Assembly (NCBI RefSeq): GCF_000024365.1
Contig: NC_013235.1
Coordinates: forward strand, 5,828,001 to 5,892,000
Origin: Nakamurella multipartita DSM 44233
Lineage (GTDB): Bacteria > Actinomycetota > Actinomycetes > Mycobacteriales > Nakamurellaceae
Length of the DNA: 64,000 bases
Reading direction: 5' to 3'
The position numbers and the translations under genes are program-made. This document shows positions 43,616 through 52,944 of the stretch, in pieces; the stretch's first letter is position 1; every line of letters starts with the position of its first letter. The notes below the pieces were generated by a model. It ran no database searches and had not been told where the DNA came from. It worked only from the letters and a program-made list of their open reading frames with translations.

Positions 43616-46600
43616 TCAGCGGCCCAGGGCGTGGTCGGGGTCGATGGCCTCGACCGCGCCCGCCCGGGTGAGCGCGCCGCCCCGGCCGTAGTGCTCGGCA
43701 TAGGCCTCGCCGAGATCCCCGCGCAGGCGCGCGATCAGCCGGGCCACCACCGGATCCCCCGGATCGTCGCTACCGCGCAACCGGGCCGACGCACCCAGGG
43801 CCACCGCCGCCCGATCCGGATGGCCGACGGCGGCGGCGACCCAGGCCACCGCCACCCCCAGCGTGGCCACCACCGGCATGTCCTCGGTGCGCAGGGCGAT
43901 CGGGTAACCGGTCCGCACGTCGGCGACGGCGGTGTCCACGTCCCCGGCGTGCACGGCCACCACCGCGGTCGCGGCGACGACGAACGCCACCGCATGACTC
44001 TGCAGAGGGTCCGCGCCGCGCCGCTGCCAGTCCCCGCGCAGCTGCGTCGCCTGAGCCTGCGCGCCGGCCAGGTCCCCGGCCAGCAGGCTGATCATCGCCT
44101 GCATGCCGGCCGCGAACAGCCGCCGGTCGAATCCGGGCGTGCGCTCGTCCAGCGGGTCGTGGACCTGGGCGACCAGATCCTGCGCCCGACGCAGGTCGCC
44201 GGCCCGCATCAGCAGGCCGGCCAGCCGGAGCTGGATCATCGCCTCGTCCTCGGCCGCCCCCAGCTCGCGGGACAGGGTCAGCGCCCGCTCGTAGTCGGCG
44301 ATGCCACCGTCGATGTCGCCGCTCGTGGCCCGCAGGTTGCCGCGGCTGGAAAGCACCGACGACTGGCCCCAGCGGTCGCCGATCGCCTCGAAGCCGGCCA
44401 GCGCGAGGTCGATGTCGGCCCGCATGTCGGCCGGGCGTCCCTCGTTCTCGGCGAACAGGGCCCGGCCCATGGCCAGCGCGGCCCGCGTCCACGGATCGGT
44501 CGCCCAGCTCGACGCGGCCGCCTGGGCGACCAGGTCGGCGTCGTTGGCGAACAGGGCCAGCATCGTGGGCACCATGGCGAACCACGAGGAGGGCGGCGGT
44601 CCCGCGGTCAGCAGGGCCCGGGCGATCCGTCCGGACTCGGCCCGGAAATCCGCCATCGCCGAGCTCGCGCCCACGCCGGCGAACGTGTCGACCAGGGTGA
44701 GCAATGCCTGCGCCCAGGGCCGGAGCGGATCCTGCTCGTCGTCGGCGGTCGCGGCCATCGCCACGGCCAGCAACCCGGAGGCCTCCGCCGTCGCCCCGGT
44801 CATCTGCCAGTACCAGGACATGTGCAGCACCAGCGCCAGAGCGGCCCGGCGATCGGCCGGGTCGGCCGAATCGGCCAGGTAGTGAACGGCGGCGACGATG
44901 TTGTCGCGCTCGTCGTTGAGGGCGGCGATGGCGGCCAGCTGCTCCCCCGTCCGCAGCAGCGGATCGGTCCGGCCCGCGAGTGCGGCGTAGTACCGGGCGT
45001 GCGCCGCCCGGGCCGCGGCCGCCTCGCCCCGGTCGGCCAGCCGCTCCACCCCGTACTCGCGGATCGTCTCCAGCATCCGGTACCGCACGACCGACCCGCC
45101 GGTGACGGTGAGCAACGACTTGTCGACCAGCGAGAGCATCAGGTCGGCGACGTCGGTCCCGGGCAACCGGGCGTCGCCGCAGACCGCGGCGGCCGCGGCC
45201 GGGGTGGCGCCGGCCGGGAAGACGGCGAGCCGCTCGGCCAGCAGCCGCTCCGCGGGGCGCAACAACTCCCAGCTCCACTCGACCACCGCCCGCAGGGTCC
45301 GGTGCCGGGGCAGGGCGGTCCGGCTCCCCCCGGTGAGCAGGCGGAACCGGTCCGAGAGCCGCGCCGCGATCTCGCCGACCGGCATCACCCGCAGCCGCGC
45401 GGCGGCCAGCTCGATGGCCAGCGGCAGACCGTCCAGCCGCCGGACGATCTCCACGACGGCCTCGACGGTGGCCGGGCTCACCTCGAACTCGGAGGTCACC
45501 GCATGCCCGCGCTCGACCAGCAGGCGGACCGCCGGATAACCGGCCGCCTCGGCCGCCGTCGCGCCAACCGGTGGCAGGCCCAGCGGCGGCACCAGGCACA
45601 ACGACTCGCCGACGATGCCCAACGGCTCCCGGCTGGTGGCCAGCACCCGCAGCCGCGGGCTGGCCGCCAGCAGCGCATCGACCAGGTCGGCGACGGCCGC
45701 GACCAGGTGCTCGCAGTTGTCCAGCACCAGCAGGCAGTCGGCCTCGGCGAGCACGTCGATCAGGTACTCGATCGAATCTCGGGCCGCCCGATCGCTGCGC
45801 CGGTCCACCGCCCGGGTGTCCAGCAGGCCCAGGGCCCCGATCATCGCCGGCCCGATGCCCTTCGGCTCGGTCACCGAGGCCAGCTCGACCAGCCATACCC
45901 CGTCCGGGCGAGCAGCGGCGTCGGTCCGGCCCACCTCCTGGGCCAGCCGCGTCTTGCCGGCCCCGCCCGGACCTACCACCGTCACCAGCCGCCCGTCGGC
46001 CAGCAGGTCGGTGATCCGCCGAACCTGGGCATCGCGCCCGATCAGCCGGGTCAGCGGGGCCCGCAGGTTGGTCCGGCGCCGCAACGGGTTGTTCGCCGCG
46101 GGGGCCACGGCCGGTTCGGCGGCGATCTCACCGCGCAGCACGGCCAGGTGCACCGACTGGGTGTCCGCGCCCGGGTCGACCCCGAGCTCGCCGGCCAGCC
46201 GGTCGCGCAGCCGTTCGTAGACGGCCAGGGCGTCGGCCTGACGGCCGGTCGCGGCCAGGGCGCGCATCAGCTGGGCGGCCAACCGCTCGCGCAGCGGGTG
46301 GGTCGCCACCAGCTGTTCCAGGTCGGCGATCACGTCGGCCGACCGGCCCAGCCGCAGCTGCGCCTCGATCAGGTCGACCTGGGCATCCAGTCGCAGCTCC
46401 TGCAGCCGGGCCCGGGTCGCCGTCGCGTAGGGGCCGTCCGCCGCGTCGGCGAGCGGCTCACCCCGCCACAGGGACAGGGCCCGGGTGAGCAGATCCTGGG
46501 CCTGCGCAGGTCGGTCCCGCTGCAGCTCCCGGCGCCCGGTCGCGACCAGCTCGCCGAACACGGCGGCGTCGACCTCGGCGCCCTCGACGGTCAGCCGGTA

Positions 46601-46855
46601 CCCGCCGGGCACCTGTTCGATGCGGGCCGCGTCGCCCAAGGCCCGCCGCACCCGGGACACCAACGACTGCAACGCATTCGTCGGGTCCCCGGGCGGCTCA
46701 CCCGGCCAGAGGGCCTGCACCAGCTCGGCGACCGACACCGGCTCCGGGGCGGCCACGGCCAGCCGGGTCAGCAGCGCGCGCAGCCGGGTACCGGCGATCG
46801 GCACCGGCCCGTCGCCCGCCTGCACCTGGAGCGGGCCCAGGATCCCGACATACAC
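43616..46855 (-). CDS. SARP/BTAD-family regulator with NB-ARC and TPR domains
   Basis: A 1079-residue AfsR-like regulator. Domain order: N-terminal winged helix (about residues 1-90), BTAD (about 95-240), an NTPase domain with P-loop VVGPGGAGKTRLAQEV and LLVLDNCEHLV, and a C-terminal region of TPR-like helices. GTG 46855 is chosen because the DNA-binding domain starts right after it (YVGILGPLQVQ). It faces the DrrAB exporter tail to tail and is divergent from the acyl-CoA dehydrogenase gene 101 bp away, so it might control either. The ligand is unknown. Confidence 0.9.
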   Translation of the reverse strand: MYVGILGPLQVQAGDGPVPIAGTRLRALLTRLAVAAPEPVSVAELVQALWPGEPPGDPTNALQSLVSRVRRALGDAARIEQVPGGYRLTVEGAEVDAAVFGELVATGRRELQRDRPAQAQDLLTRALSLWRGEPLADAADGPYATATRARLQELRLDAQVDLIEAQLRLGRSADVIADLEQLVATHPLRERLAAQLMRALAATGRQADALAVYERLRDRLAGELGVDPGADTQSVHLAVLRGEIAAEPAVAPAANNPLRRRTNLRAPLTRLIGRDAQVRRITDLLADGRLVTVVGPGGAGKTRLAQEVGRTDAAARPDGVWLVELASVTEPKGIGPAMIGALGLLDTRAVDRRSDRAARDSIEYLIDVLAEADCLLVLDNCEHLVAAVADLVDALLAASPRLRVLATSREPLGIVGESLCLVPPLGLPPVGATAAEAAGYPAVRLLVERGHAVTSEFEVSPATVEAVVEIVRRLDGLPLAIELAAARLRVMPVGEIAARLSDRFRLLTGGSRTALPRHRTLRAVVEWSWELLRPAERLLAERLAVFPAGATPAAAAAVCGDARLPGTDVADLMLSLVDKSLLTVTGGSVVRYRMLETIREYGVERLADRGEAAAARAAHARYYAALAGRTDPLLRTGEQLAAIAALNDERDNIVAAVHYLADSADPADRRAALALVLHMSWYWQMTGATAEASGLLAVAMAATADDEQDPLRPWAQALLTLVDTFAGVGASSAMADFRAESGRIARALLTAGPPPSSWFAMVPTMLALFANDADLVAQAAASSWATDPWTRAALAMGRALFAENEGRPADMRADIDLALAGFEAIGDRWGQSSVLSSRGNLRATSGDIDGGIADYERALTLSRELGAAEDEAMIQLRLAGLLMRAGDLRRAQDLVAQVHDPLDERTPGFDRRLFAAGMQAMISLLAGDLAGAQAQATQLRGDWQRRGADPLQSHAVAFVVAATAVVAVHAGDVDTAVADVRTGYPIALRTEDMPVVATLGVAVAWVAAAVGHPDRAAVALGASARLRGSDDPGDPVVARLIARLRGDLGEAYAEHYGRGGALTRAGAVEAIDPDHALGR

Positions 46856-46956
46856 CTCATCACTGTCCCAGAGCCCGGACAGTGAGCGGAATATCACGCC
46901 TTTGGCGCAACGTGTCACTCCCAAGAACCATTCGAATCCTTGCCAAAGTTGACACC

Positions 46957-47973
46957 ATGATGCGAATGCCGGCAGCTGACAGCGAATGGGTCCTCACGGC
47001 GCAGCGCATCGCCGACGACGAACTGTTCCCGGCCGCGCCGGCCGTCGAGCGGCTGGACCGGGTGCCGCCCAACCACTTGAACCTGCTGGCCGACCACGGT
47101 TTCTACGGCCTGCCGGCCCCGGTCGAGTTCGGCGGTCTGGGCCGGGCCGGCTTCCCGGTCCTGACCGACGTCATCGCCGCGCTGGCCGGGGGCTGCCTGA
47201 CGACCACCTTCGTCTGGTTGCAGCACCTGGCCCCGCTGATGGCCGTCGCCACCGTCGCCCAGCCCGACTTCCGGGACCGCTGGCTCGGTCCCATGGCCGC
47301 CGGGCAGGTACGGGCCGGGCTGGCCATGGCCCGTCCGCACCTGATCCGGGTCACCAAGGTGCCCGGCGGTTACACCCTGACCGGCGAGTCGGCCTGGGTG
47401 ACCGGGTGGGAGCTCATCGACATCCTGCTGGTCGGTGGGGTCGACGAGCGCGGCCTGCTGCACTTCTTCCTGATCGACGCCCGGTCATCGCCCACCCTGG
47501 TGGCCGAGCCGTCCGAGTTGATGGCCGTGCAGGCCAGCCGGACGGTGTCCCTGCGGTTCACCGGGCACTTCGTGCCGGACGACCGGCTCGGGCACACCGA
47601 ACCGTTCGCCTCGTTCGTCGCCGCCGAGGCGCAGGGCTCGGTGATGAACGGCTTCCTGGCCCTCGGCGTGGCCGGGCGCTGCGCCCGCCTGCTGGAGGCC
47701 GAGGACCTCGTCTCGGACATCGCCCAGGCCCGGCTGCGGCTGCTCACCGCGGCCGGCGAGCAGGTGCCGACCGCCCGGGCCGAGGCCAGCCTGCTCGCGT
47801 CCCGGGCCGCGGCCCGGCTGATGGTGCAAACCGGCAGCCGTTCGGTGCTGGCCGACGAGCACGCCGGACGGCTCTACCGCGAGTCCGGCTTCCTGCTGGT
47901 CTTCGGCCTGCGCCCGGCCATCAAGACGGCCATGCTGCAGCGGCTGGCCGACCCGGTCGGCGAGCCGGCCTGA
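46957..47973 (+). CDS. Acyl-CoA dehydrogenase family protein
   Basis: A 338-residue flavoprotein of the acyl-CoA dehydrogenase fold: GLPAPVEFGGLGRAGFPVL early, LTTTFVWLQHLAPL, then VPGGYTLTGESAWVTGWE in the beta domain, and a C-terminal helical bundle. It is shorter than typical members (about 380) and I cannot place the catalytic Glu, so it may be a hydroxylase-type or otherwise specialised member. ATG 46957 and 46960 are adjacent. It is divergent from the SARP gene. Confidence 0.83.
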   Translation: MMRMPAADSEWVLTAQRIADDELFPAAPAVERLDRVPPNHLNLLADHGFYGLPAPVEFGGLGRAGFPVLTDVIAALAGGCLTTTFVWLQHLAPLMAVATVAQPDFRDRWLGPMAAGQVRAGLAMARPHLIRVTKVPGGYTLTGESAWVTGWELIDILLVGGVDERGLLHFFLIDARSSPTLVAEPSELMAVQASRTVSLRFTGHFVPDDRLGHTEPFASFVAAEAQGSVMNGFLALGVAGRCARLLEAEDLVSDIAQARLRLLTAAGEQVPTARAEASLLASRAAARLMVQTGSRSVLADEHAGRLYRESGFLLVFGLRPAIKTAMLQRLADPVGEPA

Positions 47974-48037
47974 CCCCGGGGCCCGCCTCGGCCCCGCCCG
48001 CCCCGCCCGCCCCAGCCCCAGCCGCCCCCCTTCGCTG

Positions 48038-48106
48038 GGCGCGCTGATCGAAGGACCAGAAAACCGGACGAAACACCACCCAGATCGGCACTTGGATCAG
48101 CGCGGC
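48038..48106. repeat. Widely spaced inverted repeat between convergent genes
   Basis: CGCGCTGATC followed by one variable base and AAG on the left recurs in inverted form on the right (CTT, one base, GATCAGCGCG), separated by about 40 bp. It sits in the 179-bp gap between the convergent acyl-CoA dehydrogenase and Fe-S reductase genes. The rest of this gap is C-rich and shows no gene. It may be a terminator or the ends of a small mobile remnant. Confidence 0.5.
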
Positions 48107-48152
48107 CCCGCCCCCGGGCGCCGAGGGCAGCCGGAGCCGGGCGGGGGGGTGG

Positions 48153-50366
48153 TCAGTCCTGGCCCTTGATGCCGGCCAGCAGCATCTGGGCGACGTCCAT
48201 GACCTCCACGTCGGCCACGTCGGCGGGGGTGGTCTCGGTCGGGGTGTTCTGCCGGGCGGTCAGGCCGTCGGTGAGCATGACCCGGCAGAACGGGCAGCCG
48301 GTGACGATGGTGTCCGCGCCGGTGGCCAACGCCTCGTCCGTGCGTTCCAGGTTGATCCGCTTGCCGGTCTTCTCCTCCATCCACATCCGCGCGCCGCCGG
48401 CCCCGCAGCAGAACGACCGGGCGCTGTTGCGCGGCATCTCGGCCAGGGTGACCCCGGTCGCGCCGATCAATTCCCGTGGCGGCGTGTAGACCTTGTTGTG
48501 CCGGCCCAGGTAACACGGGTCGTGGTAGGTCACGTCCCGCGAAGCGGCCGGCTTCTTGGGCACCAGCCGCCGGTCCCGGACCAGCTTGTTGAGCAGCTGG
48601 GTGTGGTGGATGACCTCGTAATGCCCACCCAGGTCGCCGTACTCGTTGCCCAGGGTGTTGAAGCAGTGCGGGCAGGTCACCACGATCTTGCGGGTCGCCC
48701 GGTCCCCGAACGCGGTGTTGATCGTCTCGACCGTGGCCTGGGCCAGCATCTGGAACAGGAACTCGTTGCCCGCCCGCCGCGCCGGATCACCGGTGCAGGT
48801 CTCCTCGGTGCCCAGCACCGCGAACCCGACCGCGGCCATGTGCATCAACTCGGCCACCGCCCGGGTCGTCTTCTTGGCCCGATCGTCGAACGCGCCGGCG
48901 CAGCCGACCCAGAACAGGTACTCGTGATCCGGGTCGATCGTGTCGGTCACCACCGGCACCTCGAACGGCAGGTCCTTGGCCCAGGCCATCCGGTCCTTGC
49001 TGTTCTGCCCCCACGGATTGCCCTTGTTCTCCAGGTTCCGGAACAACCCGCCCAGCTCCGAGGGGAACTCCGACTCGATCATCACCTGGTAGCGGCGCAT
49101 GTCCACGATGTGATCGACATGCTCGATGTCCACCGGACACTGCTCCACACACGCCCCGCACGACGTGCAGTCCCACAAGATCCCCGGATCGATCACCCCA
49201 CCGATCTGGTTCCCGTCGGCGTCGACGTCCGGGCCACCGACCAACGGCCGGCCCGCCTCCAGCATCGCCAACGGATCAGCGTGGGCGAACGCCGCCAACT
49301 CCGCCTCACCCATCTTCTCCGCCCCGTCCGGGGCGGTGCCCCCACCCGCGGCCAGGTACGGCGCCTTGGCGAACGAATGGTCCCGCAGCGAGAGCACCAG
49401 CAGCTTCGGCGACAGCGGCTTGGCCGTGTTCCACGCCGGGCACTGCGACTGGCAACGCCCGCACTCGGTGCACGTCGCGAAGTCCAACCAGCCCTTCCAG
49501 GAGAAGTCCTCGACCTTGCCCACGCCGAACGTGTCGACCTCCGGGTCGGCCTCCTCCAGGTTGAGCACCTCACCACCGGAAAGCATCGGCCGCAACGCAC
49601 CCAACGCGGTCGACCCGTCGTCCTCACGCTTGAAGTAAATGTTGAAGAACGCCAGGAACCGGTGCCAGGCCACCCCCATCGACAGATTCCGGGCGATCAC
49701 GATCGCCCACACCATCGACACGATCACCTTGACCAACGCAGCCACCGACACCGCCGCCGGCCACGCCGGCAACCACGACCCCAACCACGTCGAGATCGGC
49801 GCCGCCCACGTCGGATACGGCAGGAACCCGTTAGCCGAGGCAAACCCACGGATCAGGAAGATCAGCACCCCGATGCTCAGGATCACCGACTCGACGAAAT
49901 ACGCCTGCCCGAAATTCGACCCCTGGAACCGGGAAACCCGCTCGACCCGCCGCGGATGATTCAGCTGCCGGACCACGATCAGATACCCGATGCCCAGCAC
50001 CGTGGTCAGCGCGATCAACTCGACGAACAACCCGTACCAGGCCTGATAACCCAGCCAGGGAATCTCGAACTCCGGATCGAACGTTTCCCCGACCGCCTGC
50101 ACCAACGTCAAAAACAGCGCGCCGAACCCGATCATCACGAACCAGTGCGCGACCCCGACCCAGCCCCACTTGAGCATCCGGGTATGCCCCAGGAACTCCT
50201 TGACCAAGGTCCTCAGCCGCGCCCCGACCGGACCGGCCCGATGCGGATCCGGCGCCCCCAACCGGACATGCGCGAACATCTGCACCCCGGCCCGGATCAG
50301 CATGCCGAAACCGACCACGATGAACGCCACCGCGATCAGCCCGAGCACCCACGACCACCACATCAT
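48153..50366 (-). CDS. Membrane Fe-S oxidoreductase (HdrD-like, CCG domain)
   Basis: A 737-residue protein with an N-terminal membrane part of about six helices resembling the nitrate reductase gamma subunit, two 4Fe-4S clusters (CTECGRCQSQCPAW and CTSCGACVEQCPVD), and a C-terminal pair of CCG cysteine-rich domains (SFCCGAGGARMW). The same layout is the mycobacterial Rv0338c iron-sulfur reductase. It likely passes electrons between a cytoplasmic donor and the quinone pool. ATG 50366 has GGGAGAGGGA eight bases upstream and is preferred over GTG 50429, which would add 21 residues. Confidence 0.88.
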   Translation of the reverse strand: MMWWSWVLGLIAVAFIVVGFGMLIRAGVQMFAHVRLGAPDPHRAGPVGARLRTLVKEFLGHTRMLKWGWVGVAHWFVMIGFGALFLTLVQAVGETFDPEFEIPWLGYQAWYGLFVELIALTTVLGIGYLIVVRQLNHPRRVERVSRFQGSNFGQAYFVESVILSIGVLIFLIRGFASANGFLPYPTWAAPISTWLGSWLPAWPAAVSVAALVKVIVSMVWAIVIARNLSMGVAWHRFLAFFNIYFKREDDGSTALGALRPMLSGGEVLNLEEADPEVDTFGVGKVEDFSWKGWLDFATCTECGRCQSQCPAWNTAKPLSPKLLVLSLRDHSFAKAPYLAAGGGTAPDGAEKMGEAELAAFAHADPLAMLEAGRPLVGGPDVDADGNQIGGVIDPGILWDCTSCGACVEQCPVDIEHVDHIVDMRRYQVMIESEFPSELGGLFRNLENKGNPWGQNSKDRMAWAKDLPFEVPVVTDTIDPDHEYLFWVGCAGAFDDRAKKTTRAVAELMHMAAVGFAVLGTEETCTGDPARRAGNEFLFQMLAQATVETINTAFGDRATRKIVVTCPHCFNTLGNEYGDLGGHYEVIHHTQLLNKLVRDRRLVPKKPAASRDVTYHDPCYLGRHNKVYTPPRELIGATGVTLAEMPRNSARSFCCGAGGARMWMEEKTGKRINLERTDEALATGADTIVTGCPFCRVMLTDGLTARQNTPTETTPADVADVEVMDVAQMLLAGIKGQD

Positions 50367-50600
50367 CGGCAGGTCCCTCTCCCTGAACACCTCGGCGATC
50401 GCGGCCGCCCGACGGTGAATGTTATCCACCGCTCACTTACGGTCCCGTTCCGGCTGCCGTGCGCCGCCGTCGCGTGCCTGTGTTCACATCCTGCGGCACG
50501 AACCTCTCCGGATGATCACGCGGTCCACTTCCTTGCTCGCCGACCGGTCCGTGGCGACCGCACCGCGGTCCGGCCGGAGCCGAAAAAACTCTCCCGCCGG

Positions 50601-50627
50601 TGTCGATCGGCCGCCGGACCGTTCGTA
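50601..50627 (+). promoter_or_regulatory. Candidate ECF42 promoter
   Basis: TGTCGA at 50601-50606, then a 17-base spacer and CGTA at 50624-50627. This resembles the ECF42 target promoter as I recall it (TGTCGA at -35, CGA/TC at -10). It is about 55 bp upstream of the DUF998 gene, whose downstream neighbours are an ECF42 sigma factor and its DGPF partner. Confidence 0.55.
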
Positions 50628-50681
50628 GAGGTGGTGACCAGCCGGCCGCACCCTGCTCCGGCCACACCCGAGGAGATCGAC

Positions 50682-51377
50682 ATGACCGCACCCTGGCCCA
50701 CCGCCACCCACTCGACCAGCCCGACCTGCCCCCCGGCCGACCGGATCACCAAGTCCCTGCTGGGCTACGGCGTCATCGCCGGGCCGTTCTACGTCGCGGT
50801 GGCGCTGGCCCAGGCGCTGACCCGGCACGGCTTCGAGCTGAGCCGTCATTCCTGGAGCCTGCTGGCCAACGGCGACTGGGGCTGGATCCAGGTCGCCAAC
50901 TTCATCCTCACCGGCCTGATGGTGATCGCCTTCGCGGTCGGCCTGGATCGTGCGCTGGGCCGCGGGCCGGGCGCGACCTGGGTCCCGCGATTGATCGGCG
51001 TCTTCGGCGTCAGCATGATCACCGCCGGTCTCTTCCGCGCGGACCCGGTCGCCGGGTTCCCGGTCGGGTCCCCGGCCGGGTCGGTCCCGTCCTGGACCGG
51101 GCTGGTGCATCTGGCCGCCGGCGGGATCGGCTTCACCTGCCTGGCCATCGCCTGCACGCTGATGGCGGCGCGGTACCGCAAGGAACGCCGGCCGGTCTTC
51201 GCAGCCTTCTCGGCGATCACCGGCATCGTCTTCCTGGCTGCCTTCCTGGCCCTGGCCGGCAGCGGCGGCGCCCCGGTGGCCACGCTGGCGTTCGTTGGCG
51301 CCGTCGTGCTGGTGTGGACCTGGATGACGATGGTCGCGATCGACCAGTACCGGACGGTCGCCGCCAGGTCCCGCTAG
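50682..51377 (+). CDS. DUF998 membrane protein
   Basis: A 231-residue protein with six predicted helices and DUF998 features (GPFYVAVALAQALTRHGFEL, SLLANGDWGWIQVANFILTG). ATG 50682 follows AGGAGAT. It was probably the first gene of an operon with the DGPF protein and ECF42 sigma factor. Its TAG stop lies inside the target duplication GCTAGC of the IS481-family element, so the protein is unchanged by the insertion. Function is unknown. Confidence 0.85.
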   Translation: MTAPWPTATHSTSPTCPPADRITKSLLGYGVIAGPFYVAVALAQALTRHGFELSRHSWSLLANGDWGWIQVANFILTGLMVIAFAVGLDRALGRGPGATWVPRLIGVFGVSMITAGLFRADPVAGFPVGSPAGSVPSWTGLVHLAAGGIGFTCLAIACTLMAARYRKERRPVFAAFSAITGIVFLAAFLALAGSGGAPVATLAFVGAVVLVWTWMTMVAIDQYRTVAARSR

Positions 51378-52366
51378 CTGTTGAGCCCGGACAGGTTGGT
51401 AACGGCTGGCGTGCGGTAGGCGGGCGGTTTGCCCTTCAGCGCGGTGTGCGGCCGATGGTAGTTGTAGCGGTGCACGAACCCGGCCAGGGCGGCGGCTCGT
51501 TCGTCGTTGCAGGACCAGGCCTGGCGGTAGGCCCATTCCCGGGCCAGGGTCCGGTGGTACCGCTCGACCTTTCCGTTGGTCTGCGGTCGGTACGGTCGGG
51601 TGTACTTGTGGACCGTGGCCCCCAGAGCGGTGTTGAAGTCCTTGCCGCGGTAGCAGGAACCGTTGTCGGTCAGCACCCGGTGGATCCTCTCGATGCCGTG
51701 CGCGGCGAAGAACTCGACCGCGCGGGCCCAGAAACCGGCCGCGGTCACGGACTTCTCGTCGGCCAGTTCTTCGGTGTAGGCCAGCCGGGACCGGTCATCG
51801 ATCGCGGTGTGCAGGAACGCGTACCCGGGTCGCTGACCCCGCTGGGAGGCTCGGTGGGCGTCGTTGCCCCGGCCGTGGATTCGCCAGCCGCCGCCGTCGG
51901 GGATGCGGCCGATCTTCTTCACATCGACGTGGATCAGGTCACCGGGCGCGGCCCACTCGTACCGGCGGACCGGTTCCCGCAGCTGATGGCCGGTGACGTC
52001 CAGGTGCCGCAGGCGAGAGATGCCCCGGCGCACCAGGACCCGGTGGATCGTCGACGGCGCCAGCGTGATCCCGAACTCGCGCAGCTCCGCGGCCAGCATC
52101 ACCGGACCGAGCTTGAGGTGCCGCCGCAGATACTCCACGACGTCCTCGACCTGGGCGTCGACCTGGCCGGGTGAGGACACCGGGCGCGACGAGCGGTCCT
52201 GCAGGCCGGCCGGACCGTCGGCCTTCCAGCGGGCGTGCCACTTGGCCAGGGTTTGCCGGGCCACGCCGGCCTCGGCGGCGACGTGACAGATCGGCCGACC
52301 GGCGTCGACGCGCTGGCACAGGCGTCGGCGTCCCTCGGGGGTCAGCGGGGCGTTACGGTGGGCCAC
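51374..52366 (-). CDS. IS481-family transposase
   Basis: A 330-residue DDE transposase with an N-terminal helix-turn-helix pair and an rve core. Likely catalytic residues are D148 in HVDVKK, D234 in LTDNGSCY and E268 in NGKVERYHRTL. GTG 52366 has a perfect AGGAGG six bases upstream. The frame runs out through the element end, so its last codon and TAG stop are formed by the target copy GCTAGC. All motifs are intact, so it may be active. It points against the surrounding operon. Confidence 0.92.
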   Translation of the reverse strand: MAHRNAPLTPEGRRRLCQRVDAGRPICHVAAEAGVARQTLAKWHARWKADGPAGLQDRSSRPVSSPGQVDAQVEDVVEYLRRHLKLGPVMLAAELREFGITLAPSTIHRVLVRRGISRLRHLDVTGHQLREPVRRYEWAAPGDLIHVDVKKIGRIPDGGGWRIHGRGNDAHRASQRGQRPGYAFLHTAIDDRSRLAYTEELADEKSVTAAGFWARAVEFFAAHGIERIHRVLTDNGSCYRGKDFNTALGATVHKYTRPYRPQTNGKVERYHRTLAREWAYRQAWSCNDERAAALAGFVHRYNYHRPHTALKGKPPAYRTPAVTNLSGLNS

Positions 52367-52482
52367 GAGGGTCCTCCTGGTTCGGCGTGTTTGCTTGGTC
52401 GCTTCACACCTCACCAAGGGGACCCTCCCTCATGCCCGCAACCAGCCGACCCGGCGTGTCACCAATGTCCCTGGATACAACA
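51379..52482 (-). mobile_element. IS481-family element, 1104 bp
   Basis: Ends begin TGTTG on both sides (imperfect inverted repeats sharing GGACA and TTGGT further in). They are flanked by GCTAGC at 51373-51378 and 52483-52488, a 6-bp duplication that fits the NCTAGN target of IS481. The element carries one transposase gene. Removal of the element and one GCTAGC copy would place the DGPF gene about 50 bp downstream of the DUF998 stop. Confidence 0.85.
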
Positions 52483-52532
52483 GCTAGCGCACACACCCAC
52501 TCACCCACCAGCCACCAGCCAAGGAGTCAGCA

Positions 52533-52904
52533 ATGCGCTACCTCGTCCTGCTCACGGGAACCCAGCCCGGCACCCCGCCGCCCCCGGAATTGATGGAGGC
52601 GATCATGAATCTCGGCGCGGAGGCGACCGCCGCCGGGGTGCTGCTCGACACCGCCGGCCTGATGCCGCGCGCCGGCTCCGCCCGGGTCCAGGTCGCCGGC
52701 GGGCAGCTCAGCGTCACCGACGGCCCGTTCGCCGAGGCCAAGGAGTTCATCAGCTACGCGCTCTACCAGGTCCGCAGCCAGGCCGAGGCGGTCGAATGGT
52801 CGACCCGGTTCATGCAGCTGCACGCGGACCGGTGGCCCGGATGGAGCGGTCAGGCCGACGTGGTCAAGGTGATGGGCCCGGAGGACTTCGGCCCGCCGGC
52901 CTGA
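52533..52904 (+). CDS. YCII/DGPF-domain protein
   Basis: A 123-residue YCII-related protein with the family's DGPF motif in LSVTDGPFAEAKEFI and the beta-alpha start RYLVLLTG. AAGGAG precedes ATG 52533. DGPF proteins are the usual partners of ECF42 sigma factors and are thought to be part of the regulon or the signal pathway, but their activity is unknown. The IS481 element lies 50 bp upstream. Confidence 0.9.
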   Translation: MRYLVLLTGTQPGTPPPPELMEAIMNLGAEATAAGVLLDTAGLMPRAGSARVQVAGGQLSVTDGPFAEAKEFISYALYQVRSQAEAVEWSTRFMQLHADRWPGWSGQADVVKVMGPEDFGPPA

Positions 52905-52944
52905 CCGGGCGCCGGTCGGCCGACCGCAGTGGTTCGATCGACGG

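Noticed and set aside
43631-46885. Over 1000-codon plus-strand open frame opposite the SARP regulator
   Set aside because: Composition is typical of a shadow frame and the minus strand has clear winged-helix, BTAD and P-loop motifs.
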